Assembly (NCBI RefSeq): GCF_030216305.1
Contig: NZ_JASOKT010000001.1
Coordinates: forward strand, 310,001 to 374,000
Origin: Actinotignum timonense
Lineage (GTDB): Bacteria; Actinomycetota; Actinomycetes; Actinomycetales; Actinomycetaceae
Direction of reading: 5' to 3'
DNA: 64,000 bases
The notes beneath the pieces are model-generated. The model saw only the letters and a program-made list of their open reading frames with translations, was not told the origin of the DNA and searched no databases. Every line of letters begins with the position of its first letter. The first letter of the stretch is position 1. The position numbers and the translations under genes were made by a program. Of the stretch, positions 17,301-25,577 are shown piece after piece.

Positions 17301-17764
17301 TCTTGGCGTAATCCGGGAAGATCACGCACATCCTCAGTAACAAAATCGGGGAAATGGATACCCGAGTATTCATCACTGAGAATCTCACGCACGATGCGAT
17401 CCTCATCAGGACCGGAGATCAATTCGGGTTTTTCCCGCCCCAGGGCTTGGGCATAGCGCTGCACAATGGCGTAGGCGAAGGCAGAGAGGGTACGGACCTC
17501 CAGGTTTTCGGGGCGCACCCCGGCCGCCAAGGTGAGCAGGTGCTGGAGGCGTGCTGCGGCGCGCCGATCCTGGGTGATGACCGCAATATTTCCTTCATGG
17601 AGAGCCGCGCGGGCAATATGGGCGAGGACGGTGGTTTTCCCACTTCCGGGCGCACCAATAATGCTCAGGGTGCCCGGGGCTAATCCGCCCGCAGACCGTG
17701 CCAGAGCCGCGCTGACCGCTGCCTCTTGTGAGGCATCGAGTTGTTCGACGATCCTGTCCACCAC
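14300..17764 (-). CDS. adnA: AdnA-like helicase-nuclease subunit
   Basis: 1154 residues, partner of AdnB and first gene of the pair. Walker A is IGAPGSGKTTVLAHIARAA near residue 37. The motif II region reads MVLVDDAQN, i.e. DDAQ rather than the DEXQ of UvrD-type helicases, which may mean a weak motor. The nuclease domain is at the C-terminus, with SPSAVESLLACP, the GSIDRL stretch and VIDLKTGKYKP near 1045. Ala/Gly/Thr/Ser-rich inserts occur at about 704-730 and 786-805 and a His/Gly-rich one near 330-375. Start chosen at MVDRIVEQLDASQ. A strong palindrome lies about 50 bases upstream. Confidence 0.88.
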   Translation of the reverse strand: MVDRIVEQLDASQEAAVSAALARSAGGLAPGTLSIIGAPGSGKTTVLAHIARAALHEGNIAVITQDRRAAARLQHLLTLAAGVRPENLEVRTLSAFAYAIVQRYAQALGREKPELISGPDEDRIVREILSDEYSGIHFPDFVTEDVRDLPGLRQELRNLITRARELGLDAGQLEAWAENGSVPELQAQMWRLAGALMRRYDEVRTLGDALAGSAASPDRLDHSQLVGAATHMLSDWEEHLAAAGRTVPVPRPRWAMVLVDDAQNAPRSMLPLLRVMRDQGTRIIVAGDPDSAVQGFRGGVHSLPGDLAYPAPRGLDADLVYLNVRHRGGSVLISQAQRIEQALPVGGGVHAHRAAGPALPDHGSGHTSGNGDGARVDAEAASSHISDQLPCGPTDPWNDALRGASFAHMEEEIAYVASYLEEVHLRTGAPYSQMAVFTRARSEHGRIRDALVRRGIPVAPLASDEPLHREPAVAALFDLIRAAFTSGPHAFATPEGVDIPALLASPIIGMDPLEIKRVGRWLRAQALLSGQRGSEAELLTGAVLGSGGPTAAELGPLRALLAHIREAGEACAMQAEEVLWAAWEGAEKSEEWQQLALGHGPDADRANRNLDAVISLFRVAQRMADRDPAVTVDTLLEEVSSQELPEDSIARGGAEADSVSLLTPAGAQGREWDHIVLMHVVDGVWPNPRPRDALTGTGLLSELVTGRIASRASAGTEAGAGDSAGAGTAASGGAVYRDSTSTVIADELRQLHFAVTRSRRSLLVTTTDSMGDTPSRFFPLLGFDISENSAGAGASAGTGAGVGTGVTRSGPNLPRTVRSLSDPRWGMALPLGRRPLVAQPIPPALLSSEETVGVLRRALRAGGESSDFARVALEKMRSAGFSAADPHTWMDELATSTEAAVPGPVYVSPSAVESLLACPLDGFCSAVGLRSEEGTESASIGTLVHRIAEEFAEEPHQEQMHARLVELWPEKLSETPTHYDKLLFDQASDMVDNLYIYLDSHRDDTLLGVEHRISRELPGTPPVRVSGSIDRLVNRGEGARVIDLKTGKYKPSEAQAEDHAQLQVYQWALNEKHTPAGAELVDVHPHNFLKKQHSPSVLTQEPLDEESAARAEDRVRSAAQIAVSGFVPVSPSLEEANDRVQSISPLTQEGRIFS

Positions 17765-17810
17765 GATCCTTTCTTCGCAGGTGCGTTGTTAGGATTAACC
17801 ATACGAGAGG

Positions 17811-17836
17811 CTTACGACAAAATTTTTTGTCGTAAG
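17811..17836. promoter_or_regulatory. Perfect 12-bp-arm palindrome upstream of adnA
   Basis: CTTACGACAAAA (17811-17822) and TTTTGTCGTAAG (17825-17836) are exact reverse complements around TT. It lies between divergent adnA (start 17764) and the DUF3107 gene (start 17959). The loop is too short and the position too early for a terminator of either gene, so an operator is more likely. The left arm with its flank (17802-17822) matches 31216-31236 upstream of the YhjD-like gene in 19 of 21 bases. Confidence 0.55.
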
Positions 17837-17840
17837 GGGC

Positions 17841-17886
17841 CGCTACTGTGGAGGCATCGCGAACGCTACTGCGGAAGCATCGCGAA
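17841..17886. repeat. 23-bp direct repeat, two copies
   Basis: A unit starting CGCTACTG and ending GCATCGCGAA occurs at 17841-17863 and again, directly adjoining, at 17864-17886, with two mismatches. It follows the adnA palindrome and lies 70-120 bases before the DUF3107 start, probably in or near its promoter. Confidence 0.6.
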
Positions 17887-17958
17887 GATGAGCTATTCAG
17901 GCTCTTTCACGGCGGTGCCTTACGGCCCCGCATCCCTAGAGTATTCAAGGAGAAACAT

Positions 17959-18183
17959 ATGGAAATCGTTATTGGTTTTCGTGAAACTACCCGCGATCTG
18001 ATTTTGGAAACGGATGCCTCGGTTGAGGACTTGCGTGCGCTTGTCGATGCCAGCCTGGGTGGAGAAGGCAAGCCTTTGCGTATTACCGCGAAGAAGAATC
18101 GTGAGGTAACCATTCCCGCCGATGCTATTGCTTTCGTGGAAATCCGCGAACAGGATACCCGCCGGGTTGGCTTCGGTCTCTAG
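17959..18183 (+). CDS. DUF3107 family small protein
   Basis: 74 residues from ATG at 17959 with AAGGAG 6 bases upstream. MEIVIGFRETTRDLILETD and the final FVEIREQDTRRVGFGL match the actinobacterial DUF3107 family, small acidic cytoplasmic proteins of unknown function. The gene is often found close to DEAD-box helicase or TetR genes, as here with the helicase downstream. No catalytic motif is visible. Confidence 0.85.
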   Translation: MEIVIGFRETTRDLILETDASVEDLRALVDASLGGEGKPLRITAKKNREVTIPADAIAFVEIREQDTRRVGFGL

Positions 18184-18247
18184 GAAATTCGTGGTGCACG
18201 GGAGGTCGCGGCGGCCCGGCCGGATTCGTGCCGTAGAATAGCCGGGA

Positions 18248-18277
18248 GCCTGGAGGCCGTGTACGCCGCCTCCAGGC
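18248..18277 (+). terminator. Hairpin after the DUF3107 gene
   Basis: GCCTGGAGGC (18248-18257) pairs perfectly with GCCTCCAGGC (18268-18277) across a 10-base loop, 65 bases after the DUF3107 stop. No T-run follows, so it may be a weak terminator, or a structure in the leader of the RNA helicase gene that starts 167 bases later. The remaining bases to 18443 show no other recognisable element. Confidence 0.45.
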
Positions 18278-18443
18278 GTGATTGATATGTGTAGCTGCCC
18301 GGTCGCTGGGGATTGTCGCGATCGGCTGCTACCTCGGGTGGTGTGCTCGGTCGCCGGTGTATAACCGGCTGATGTGGCATATATCGCAACTGCTGCACCC
18401 ACCCCTAGCTCGTGCGCCTTAGCGCACGCAGAAAGGACAGCAT

Positions 18444-20135
18444 ATGGCTTCCGGAGTGATTGATTCCTCCCGCGCTCATGAACCCACCGACACCTCCCCC
18501 GCCGCGGATATCACCGGCACGGGGGAAGGCCTCGAAACCAAGTCTTTCGCGGATTTCGGAGTTTCCGAACCTATCGTTCGTGCCCTGGAAGAGCACGGCA
18601 TTACCCACCCGTTCCCGATCCAGGCACTCACCCTTCCCGTTGCCCTGACCGGGCACGACATTATCGGGCAGGCAAAAACAGGCACCGGGAAAACTCTTGG
18701 TTTCGGTATCCCGCTCCTCGAAGTCTCGATAGGTCCGGGAGAAGAAGGCTGGGAGAATATCCCGCCGGCAGATCAGGGTAAGCCCCAGACACTCGTCGTG
18801 CTTCCCACCCGCGAACTGGCCAAACAGGTTGCTTTGGAGCTGCGTAACGCCGCCGCCCACCGCAGCTTGCGTATCGTCGATATTTACGGCGGGCGCGCCT
18901 ATGAACCCCAGCAAGAAGCGCTGGCCAAGGGCGTCGAAATCGTGGTGGGCACCCCGGGCCGCATCATCGACCTCATGAAACACGGCACCCTCGTGCTCAG
19001 CCGGGTTCGCACCGTGGTCCTCGATGAGGCCGATGAAATGCTTGACCTCGGTTTTTTGGACGACGTCGAAAAAATCCTCTCCGCCGTTCCACCTACCCGC
19101 CACACCATGCTCTTCTCGGCAACCATGCCCGGTCCCGTCATCACCATGGCGCGCCGCTATATGACGAAACCGACGCATATTCGCGCCCATACTCCCGGTG
19201 ATGACAGCGCCACCGTGAAAAATATTCGCCAGGTTGCCTACCGCGTCCACGCCCTGAATAAAGACGAAGTGGTTGCGCGCATCCTCCAGGCCCGGGGCCG
19301 GGATCGCTCCATTATTTTCTGCCGCACCAAGCGCAATGCGGCCCGCCTGGCCGATACCTTGCGCGACCGCGGATTCGCGGTGGGATCCCTGCACGGGGAT
19401 CTGGGCCAGGGAGCCCGGGAACAAACCCTGCGGGCCTTCCGTAAAGGCAAGATTGACGTGCTTGTTGCAACCGATGTTGCCGCCCGCGGTATTGACGTGG
19501 ACGATGTCACCCACGTCATCAACTACCAGTGCCCCGAAGATGAAAAGATCTACATTCACCGTATTGGGCGCACCGGCCGCGCCGGAAATAAGGGCACCGC
19601 GGTCACCTTCGTGGACTGGGAAGATATGCCCCGCTGGTCACTTATCAGCAAGCAGCTCAACCTCGGGATGGCCGATCCGGTAGAGACCTACCACACCTCG
19701 GATCACCTCTACACCGATCTTGATATTCCCACCGATGCCGGCTCCACCCTCCCCGAATCCCAGCGGGTGCTGGCCGGTCTGGATGCCGAAGAGATTGAAG
19801 ACCTGGGTGAAACCGGGCACTCGCGGGGCGGGCGCAGGAATTCTCAGCGTCGCTCGGCCCGCCAGGGCGGGCGCCGCGGCCCGCGCGAACGCGGGAGCGA
19901 ACGGCGTTCTTCTTCGACCCGTGGATCGCGCCGTGCCACATCCACGGCCACGAAGACGGAGGGGCAGCGCTCGGGAAGCGGGCGTCGTCGTACTGAAGAA
20001 AAAGAACAGCGCAGTACTTCCGGGCGTACTCGCCGCAAGCTCGGCACCCCTCGCACGCGGGCCGAAACTCCCGCGGCTAGCGAGCAGGCAGGAACGCAGC
20101 GGCGTCGTCGTAAACTCTCCCGCAAACTGGACTAA
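18444..20135 (+). CDS. DEAD-box ATP-dependent RNA helicase, RhlE-like
   Basis: 563 residues; ATG at 18444 with GAAAGGA upstream. It unwinds RNA duplexes, probably in ribosome assembly, mRNA turnover or cold response. Motifs in order: Q motif (FPIQALTLPVALTGHD), motif I AKTGTGKT, Ia PTRELAKQV, GTPGR, motif II DEADEMLDLGF, motif III SAT, and in the second RecA-like domain ARGIDVDDVTHVINY and HRIGRTGRAG. The C-terminus (about 450-563) is a basic Arg/Ser/Gly-rich tail of the kind that binds RNA non-specifically. A strong hairpin follows the stop codon. Confidence 0.93.
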   Translation: MASGVIDSSRAHEPTDTSPAADITGTGEGLETKSFADFGVSEPIVRALEEHGITHPFPIQALTLPVALTGHDIIGQAKTGTGKTLGFGIPLLEVSIGPGEEGWENIPPADQGKPQTLVVLPTRELAKQVALELRNAAAHRSLRIVDIYGGRAYEPQQEALAKGVEIVVGTPGRIIDLMKHGTLVLSRVRTVVLDEADEMLDLGFLDDVEKILSAVPPTRHTMLFSATMPGPVITMARRYMTKPTHIRAHTPGDDSATVKNIRQVAYRVHALNKDEVVARILQARGRDRSIIFCRTKRNAARLADTLRDRGFAVGSLHGDLGQGAREQTLRAFRKGKIDVLVATDVAARGIDVDDVTHVINYQCPEDEKIYIHRIGRTGRAGNKGTAVTFVDWEDMPRWSLISKQLNLGMADPVETYHTSDHLYTDLDIPTDAGSTLPESQRVLAGLDAEEIEDLGETGHSRGGRRNSQRRSARQGGRRGPRERGSERRSSSTRGSRRATSTATKTEGQRSGSGRRRTEEKEQRSTSGRTRRKLGTPRTRAETPAASEQAGTQRRRRKLSRKLD

Positions 20136-20149
20136 GGCGGATTAACAGG

Positions 20150-20190
20150 CTCAGGCGGGCACCTCCACATTTCCCGGAGGCGCCCGCCTG
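20150..20190. terminator. Hairpin between the convergent helicase and marC genes
   Basis: A 16-base arm at 20150-20165 (TCAGGCGGGCACCTCC) pairs with 20175-20190 with one mismatch, across a 9-base loop, 15 bases after the helicase stop. There is only a weak T-run. Its position between convergent genes suggests it serves both directions. Confidence 0.75.
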
Positions 20191-20219
20191 AACTTTAGAA
20201 TTGCGCGGAAAAGAAAAAC

Positions 20220-20846
20220 CTACGCGGCGCCCGGCCACACCGAAACCGCGCCGGCAATAATAAGCTGCACCGAAATAGCGGCCAGCAGCATCCCGGCAAT
20301 GCGGGTGAGGAACACCGTGCCGCCTTCGCCGAGGAGCCGGTGCATGGGCGAAGCGAAACGCAATACCACCCATTCAATGATGTGCAGCAGAATAAAAGCC
20401 GCGATAATCGCGAGGATGCCGCCCAGGGTATCGCCGGATTCCTCCACCTTAATCATGATGGCAACGATCGCGCCGGGCCCGGCCAGCAGCGGAATTCCCA
20501 TGGGCACCAGGGCGATATTCACCGAGGAAGCCTTCGCCTCTTCTTCTTGCGGATTGGATTCGTCCTGCATGAGCTGGAGGGCGACGAGCAACAGCAAAAT
20601 ACCGCCCGAAATCTGCATGGCGGCGGTGGTAATACCCAGCAAATCCAGAATGTATTTGCCGAAAACCGCGAAAATCGCCAGCACAATCGCGGAGGTGAGG
20701 ACCGACTGCCAGGCTGCGCGATTGCGTTCCTTATTGGTATTACGCGCGGTGAGCGCGATGAAAACCGGGAGGTTACCCAGCGGGTCGGCGATAACGAACA
20801 GGGTCATGAAGGTGGACAAGAAGATCGTGACATCAAAGACGGCCAC
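20220..20846 (-). CDS. MarC/UPF0056 family integral membrane protein
   Basis: 208 residues from a GTG at 20846, chosen because GGAGG lies 9 bases upstream; the open frame extends 15 codons further without a better site. About six membrane segments with the family stretch FVIADPLGNLPVFIALT at the start and VPMGIPLLAGPGAI in the middle. MarC proteins have been called small neutral amino-acid transporters (NAAT), but the function of most is unproven. The 216 bases upstream, towards the PHP gene, hold no clear promoter beyond an AT-rich TTATAA on the minus strand near 20928. Confidence 0.88.
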   Translation of the reverse strand: MAVFDVTIFLSTFMTLFVIADPLGNLPVFIALTARNTNKERNRAAWQSVLTSAIVLAIFAVFGKYILDLLGITTAAMQISGGILLLLVALQLMQDESNPQEEEAKASSVNIALVPMGIPLLAGPGAIVAIMIKVEESGDTLGGILAIIAAFILLHIIEWVVLRFASPMHRLLGEGGTVFLTRIAGMLLAAISVQLIIAGAVSVWPGAA

Positions 20847-21062
20847 GGGGCAGTACCTCCTGATTCTCCCCGGCGACCAGGTCCTCCACATCCGCAGGAG
20901 CGGTTTTACACCGAGCCGGACTTATAACGACACCATCCTAGGACATCCCCGCGAGAATCGAAAAGACATCCTGAAAATTTTCACGGCCGCGCCCGCGCCG
21001 GGTAGGAATGGCGCTCGCAGGTACCCGGCTCCCGCCGGAACGCTACGGCAGTGAAGCGCGTT

Positions 21063-21902
21063 TTAACCTAGCACAGGCAACGCGGTACCGTCGACCAGCT
21101 CGGCGATAATATCCGGGCTCGTGGTGTACTGCCCGAGCCGATTCGTTTTCCCGCGCCCGTGGTAATCACTCGCCCCGAAACCGCGCAGTTGCAAACGCTC
21201 GGCAATGCGTTCCAGGCCCGGCACCAGCGCTGGATCGTTTTCCGGATGGCGCAGCTCCACGCCGAATAGTCCGGCCGCGGCCATTTCCTCAAAAGCGCGC
21301 TCGGGCACCACCTTATTGCGCGCGGGCGCCACCGGGTGGGCCAGCACCGCTTTCCCGCCCGCCGCCGTGACCATCCGGATGGCCTCGCAGGCCTGCGGCG
21401 CGTAATGCGACACATAGTAGGGTCCGTGCACGGAAAGATAGTGGGTAAAAGCCGCGCTCCGGGTGGGAACCACGCCGGCCGCCACCAGGGCGTCGGCAAT
21501 ATGGGGCCGCCCGACGGTCGCCCCCGGAGGCGTATGAGCCACCACATCATCCCAGGTGATAGGCACGTCCGCGCTGAGCTTCTCCACAATGGCCCGGGTG
21601 CGAGTGAGCCGCGACGCCCGCGTGGTAGCGATATGCTCCTGGATCGCACGGTCATGCGGATCGAAAAGATACCCGAGGATATGGCAGGTGATCCCTTCCC
21701 ATTTCGTGGACAACTCCATGCCACGGATAAGTACGACGGCGCAGGAGGCCGCCGCAGCGGCGGCCTCCTCCCAGCCGGCCACCGTATCGTGGTCGGTGAG
21801 CGCAATTCCGGTCAGGCCGATACTCCTGGCTTCCTCCACGAGTTCGCGCGGAGTGACCGTGGAATCGGAGGCGGTGGAATGAGTGTGGGTATCGATAGCC
21901 AT
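21063..21902 (-). CDS. PHP-domain phosphoesterase (RNase AM / nucleoside-bisphosphate phosphatase type)
   Basis: 279 residues from ATG at 21902 with GGAGAG upstream. Metal-binding motifs of the PHP fold are present: DTHTHS at the start, ALTDHDT near residue 35, RGMELS near 65, GRPHIADAL, VLAHPV, and a final FGASDYHG. Related bacterial enzymes act on 3',5'-nucleoside bisphosphates or trim RNA 5' ends. The exact substrate cannot be read from sequence. Divergent from pepP across 102 bases. Confidence 0.87.
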   Translation of the reverse strand: MAIDTHTHSTASDSTVTPRELVEEARSIGLTGIALTDHDTVAGWEEAAAAAASCAVVLIRGMELSTKWEGITCHILGYLFDPHDRAIQEHIATTRASRLTRTRAIVEKLSADVPITWDDVVAHTPPGATVGRPHIADALVAAGVVPTRSAAFTHYLSVHGPYYVSHYAPQACEAIRMVTAAGGKAVLAHPVAPARNKVVPERAFEEMAAAGLFGVELRHPENDPALVPGLERIAERLQLRGFGASDYHGRGKTNRLGQYTTSPDIIAELVDGTALPVLG

Positions 21903-22004
21903 GCTCTCCAGCTTAGTCGGCGCTGGCTGGGGTGCGGGGCGCGGGTGCCGGCCGGGGCGCGGGAAAAGTTCGCGGGGCTTTTTATGTCGGCAAAGGGTGC
22001 GATA

Positions 22005-23531
22005 ATGGACGGTATGACTACCAAGGGACAGCACGATCAGGATACTGCGCAGCAAAATTTGCGCGCCCGCGGAAATAACCGTTCTCAGCAGCCCAGTAAC
22101 CTCGAGTTTCGGGAGTTCATGGGCTCGGATTGGGGGCCCCGGCCCGAACCGGCACCGCGCACAGAGGTCGCAGATTATTTGCCGGCCCGCCACGCCGCCC
22201 TTTCCGCGCTTTTCCCGGGTGAACGCCTCGTTATCCCGGCCGGGGAAACAAAAGTCCGCGCTAATGACACCGATTACCGCTTCCGCGCCCATTCTGCTTT
22301 CTCACATATGACAGGCCTGGGCGGGGAACAAGAACCCGGCGCGGTCCTTGTTTTCAATCCGCGCGAAGAAGGCGGGCATGATGTCACGCTCTACTTCTAC
22401 CCGCGCGCCTCGCGTTCCTCAGAAGAGTTTTATTCGGATCCGGCCCACGGGGAATTCTGGGTGGGTGCGCGTCCCTCCCTGGAGGAAGTCAGCCGCGCAA
22501 CCGGCTTGGCCACCGATTCCCTGGATAATCTTCCCGATGCCCTCGCGAAGGATCTCGGGGAAGGCCAGGTGAGTATCCGGGTGCTCGCCGAAGCATCGGA
22601 GCAGATCACCGCGCAGGTAAGTGACTTGCGTGCCGCGGCCGGGCTCTCGCAGGATTCCGCCCAAGATGTGGAGCTGGCCCAGGCCCTCTCCGAACTTCGC
22701 CTCATTAAAGATGATTTTGAAGTGCGGGAAATGCGCAAGGCGGTGGCGGCCACCTACTCCGGTTTCGATGAGATTATTCGTAGCCTGCCGCGCGCGGTTG
22801 CCCACCATCGCGGGGAACGCGTGGTGGAAGGGGCGTTCTTCGCCCGCGCCCGCGAAGAAGGCAACGGCCTGGGATATGACACCATCGCCGCCTCCGGCAA
22901 CCACGCCAATACTCTCCATTGGATGACGAATGATGGTGAGGTTCGCGAAGGCGATCTCATCCTCGTGGATGCCGGGGTGGAACTCGATTCTCTCTACACC
23001 GCGGATATCACCCGCACCCTCCCGGTCACCGGCACCTTCACGGAAGAACAGGCAGAGGTCTATAACGCCGTGCTGGAAGCTGCTGAGCGCGCCCTGGAAG
23101 TGGCCGGCACCCCCGGCGTGAAATTCAAGGATGTGCACGCCGCCGCCATGGAAGTTATTGCCGCGTACTTGGAAAAGTGGGGCATGCTCCCGGGCACTGC
23201 CGCGCAGTCCCTGGCCCCCGAGGGCCAGTATCACCGGCGCTGGATGCCGCACGGCACCTCCCATCACCTCGGCTTGGACGTGCATGATTGCGCGGCCGCC
23301 CGCCGGGATATGTACCTGGATGCGGAACTCAAACCGGGGATGGTCTTCACCATCGAACCGGGGCTCTACTTCCGCGAAGATGACCTCAAGGTTCCCGAAC
23401 GCTTCCGCGGCATCGGGGTGCGTATCGAGGACGATATCCTCATCACAGAAAACGGCGCTGAGCGCCTCTCGGAAAATATACCGCGGACCATCGCTGATAT
23501 CGAAGAATGGTTCACGCGGGTGCAGCGCTAA
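22005..23531 (+). CDS. pepP: Xaa-Pro aminopeptidase, AMPP type (M24B)
   Basis: 508 residues from ATG at 22005 (AAAGGG seven bases upstream; a second ATG at 22014 is possible). It removes N-terminal residues before proline. The AMP_N domain occupies about 50-200 and the pita-bread M24 domain about 245-495. The five metal ligands are visible: VDAGVELDSLYTADITRT (two Asp), the His in MPHGTSHHLGLDVHD, the Glu in FTIEPGLYF and the Glu in GVRIEDDILIT. Its stop shares a base with the next ATG (TAATG). Confidence 0.93.
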   Translation: MDGMTTKGQHDQDTAQQNLRARGNNRSQQPSNLEFREFMGSDWGPRPEPAPRTEVADYLPARHAALSALFPGERLVIPAGETKVRANDTDYRFRAHSAFSHMTGLGGEQEPGAVLVFNPREEGGHDVTLYFYPRASRSSEEFYSDPAHGEFWVGARPSLEEVSRATGLATDSLDNLPDALAKDLGEGQVSIRVLAEASEQITAQVSDLRAAAGLSQDSAQDVELAQALSELRLIKDDFEVREMRKAVAATYSGFDEIIRSLPRAVAHHRGERVVEGAFFARAREEGNGLGYDTIAASGNHANTLHWMTNDGEVREGDLILVDAGVELDSLYTADITRTLPVTGTFTEEQAEVYNAVLEAAERALEVAGTPGVKFKDVHAAAMEVIAAYLEKWGMLPGTAAQSLAPEGQYHRRWMPHGTSHHLGLDVHDCAAARRDMYLDAELKPGMVFTIEPGLYFREDDLKVPERFRGIGVRIEDDILITENGAERLSENIPRTIADIEEWFTRVQR

Positions 23532-24943
23532 TGAAAACCTCGCAAAATTCTCGCGTTTTTATTGGGCGGCTGGCCGGTACCCCCGTCTACGATCCCATTG
23601 GCGACCAGGTGGGTACCGTCCACGATGTCGTCGTGGTGTTCCGCGTCAAAGGGGTGCCATCCGCGGTCGGGCTCACCATTGATGTGGTGGGCCGGCGGCG
23701 GGTCTTCCTGCCCATTACCCGCGTCACCTCCATCGCGAACGGCCAGGTCATCATTACGGGTGTGCTCAATATGCGGCGCTTCCAGCAGCGCAGTTCGGAA
23801 ACACTCGTCATGGCCCAGCTCATTGACCGCGAAGTGGTAGTGCGGGAAACCGGCACCCGCATGAGCGTCGTAGACGCGGCCATTGAACCGCTGCGCGGGC
23901 GCGAATGGGGCCTCACCCAGGTCTATGTGCGCGGAATCGGCACGAATTCCCGCCATTCGGAAATCCTCAAGGTGAGCGAAGTGGCCGGCCTGTCCACCGC
24001 GAGCCACACCCAGGGAGCTGCTTCAATCGTCTCCCAGCTGGTGGATCTCAAGCCGTGGGATATTGCGGAAATTTTGCGTGATTTACCCGAGGAGCGTATG
24101 CAATCGGTCGCCCGGGAGCTTACGGACGAAAAGCTCGCGGACGTCCTGGAAGAACTCGGTGATGAGGACCGCGTTACTGTATTGGCCGGCTTGGATGTGG
24201 AACGTGCCGGTGACGTTCTGGACGTCATGCAGCCCGACGACGCGGCCGACCTCATGGCCGATCTGCCGTCTGAAACGGCCGCGATCCTCCTCGACTCCAT
24301 GAGTGAAGGCGAAGCGCAAGATGTGCGCCGCCTCCTCACCTATGACGAGCGCACCGCAGGTGGTCTCATGACCCCCAACCCGGTGATCCTCGGCCCGGAT
24401 GATACGGTCGCCCAAGCCCTGGCCGCAGCCTCCCGCCCGGATATTCCGCCGGCGTTGGCCGCGGTGGCTTTTGTGTGCCGCCCGCCTTTGGAAACTCCCA
24501 CGGGGCGGTATCTGGGCGCGGTACATATCCAGCGGGCACTGCGCGAACCTCCGACCACGATGCTGGGTTCCATTCTGGATCGCAATACCGAAGGGGTGGA
24601 TCCGGAAGCCCCTATCGGTTCGGTCACCCGCGAATTAGCAACCTATAACCTCACCGCTGTCCCGGTGGTAGACCAGGGGCTCCTCCTCGGAGCGGTCTCC
24701 GTTGACGACGTGCTCGACCACCTCCTCCCCGAGGATTGGCGCGATATGGATGATTCCTGGGAGGGCGCGGATTCTGAGAGCGCGGATTCTGAAGGCACGG
24801 ATTCTGAAGGCACGGATTCTGAGAGCGCGAGCGCGGAACTCGCCGCAAGCGACCCGAGCACAAGCAACCCCGCCGCATCAGAAAACCCCACAGCATCGGG
24901 AACCCCCGCCGCATCCACGACGAACGAGGTGAACCGTGGCTAA
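23531..24943 (+). CDS. Soluble MgtE N-domain/CBS protein (Rv1232c type)
   Basis: 470 residues, coupled to pepP by TAATG. An N-terminal PRC-barrel-like region (about 8-95; YDPIGDQVGTVHDVVVV) is followed by an MgtE intracellular helical repeat domain (about 155-265; EILRDLPEERMQSVAREL, MQPDDAADLMADLPSE) and paired CBS domains (about 275-405; LMTPNPVILGPDDTVAQAL, VPVVDQGLLLGAVSVDD). There is no membrane domain, so it is not itself a Mg2+ channel; a metal- or nucleotide-sensing role is inference. The Ser/Asp/Glu/Ala-rich tail includes four 15-bp repeats (24764-24823). Confidence 0.85.
   Translation: MKTSQNSRVFIGRLAGTPVYDPIGDQVGTVHDVVVVFRVKGVPSAVGLTIDVVGRRRVFLPITRVTSIANGQVIITGVLNMRRFQQRSSETLVMAQLIDREVVVRETGTRMSVVDAAIEPLRGREWGLTQVYVRGIGTNSRHSEILKVSEVAGLSTASHTQGAASIVSQLVDLKPWDIAEILRDLPEERMQSVARELTDEKLADVLEELGDEDRVTVLAGLDVERAGDVLDVMQPDDAADLMADLPSETAAILLDSMSEGEAQDVRRLLTYDERTAGGLMTPNPVILGPDDTVAQALAAASRPDIPPALAAVAFVCRPPLETPTGRYLGAVHIQRALREPPTTMLGSILDRNTEGVDPEAPIGSVTRELATYNLTAVPVVDQGLLLGAVSVDDVLDHLLPEDWRDMDDSWEGADSESADSEGTDSEGTDSESASAELAASDPSTSNPAASENPTASGTPAASTTNEVNRG
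24764..24823 (+). repeat. 15-bp in-frame repeat, four units
   Basis: Units of GGCGCGGATTCTGAG type start at 24764, 24779, 24794 and 24809 and encode GADSE/SADSE/GTDSE. They lie in the acidic C-terminal tail of the MgtE-N/CBS protein, and unit number probably varies between strains. Confidence 0.8.
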
Positions 24944-25577
24944 TGATTTCAATGAACCACTCGAACGCCGCAGCCGCTTGTTTCGGCGCCGGCGCCGCAA
25001 GGACCCGGAGGCTGCCGGGCGCGCCGCGGAAAGCATCGCCCGTTTCCAGGGCACCGCGAGTTTCCTGGTTTACCTGACCATTTTCGTGGTGGCGTGGCTG
25101 GCGTGGAACACCATGGCCCCCGAAAAATGGCAATTCGATTCCGCTGAATTTGGTTTCACCGCGCTCACGCTCATGCTTTCCTTGCAGGCCTCCTACGCCT
25201 CGCCCCTCATCCTGCTGGCCCAGAACCGCCAGGATGCCCGGGATAAGGTAAGCGCTGAGCAGGATCGCCAGCGTGCTGATCGCAACCTGGCGGATACCGA
25301 ATACCTCATGCGTGAAATTGCGGGTTTGCGCGATGCGGTCGGCGATATGGCCACCCGTGATTTTGTGCGTTCGGAATTGCGCGATTTGCTCCACGAGCTT
25401 GATGACCGCAATATTGACCGCGCTGCCGAACGCGAAGAACGTATCCGCGAATTGCAAGAAGAACTCGATGCGGTCAAGGCTCAGCGCGAAGCCCGTGATG
25501 TCCCGGTTGATCCGGGAGATGACCACGCCCGTGCCGCGCTTGACCGCCCTAGGGAGGAGCCCGGTGCCCACGAGTGA
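24936..25577 (+). CDS. DUF1003 membrane protein
   Basis: 213 residues from a GTG at 24936 that overlaps the preceding stop by 8 bases. After a basic N-terminus there are two membrane helices (about 40-62 and 75-98) with LMLSLQASYASPLILLAQNRQ, the hallmark of DUF1003, and then a long charged coiled coil (to about 185). Function is unknown. Its place between the MgtE-N protein and mrp is conserved in other actinobacteria, suggesting a shared process that has not been defined. Confidence 0.87.
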   Translation: MANDFNEPLERRSRLFRRRRRKDPEAAGRAAESIARFQGTASFLVYLTIFVVAWLAWNTMAPEKWQFDSAEFGFTALTLMLSLQASYASPLILLAQNRQDARDKVSAEQDRQRADRNLADTEYLMREIAGLRDAVGDMATRDFVRSELRDLLHELDDRNIDRAAEREERIRELQEELDAVKAQREARDVPVDPGDDHARAALDRPREEPGAHE

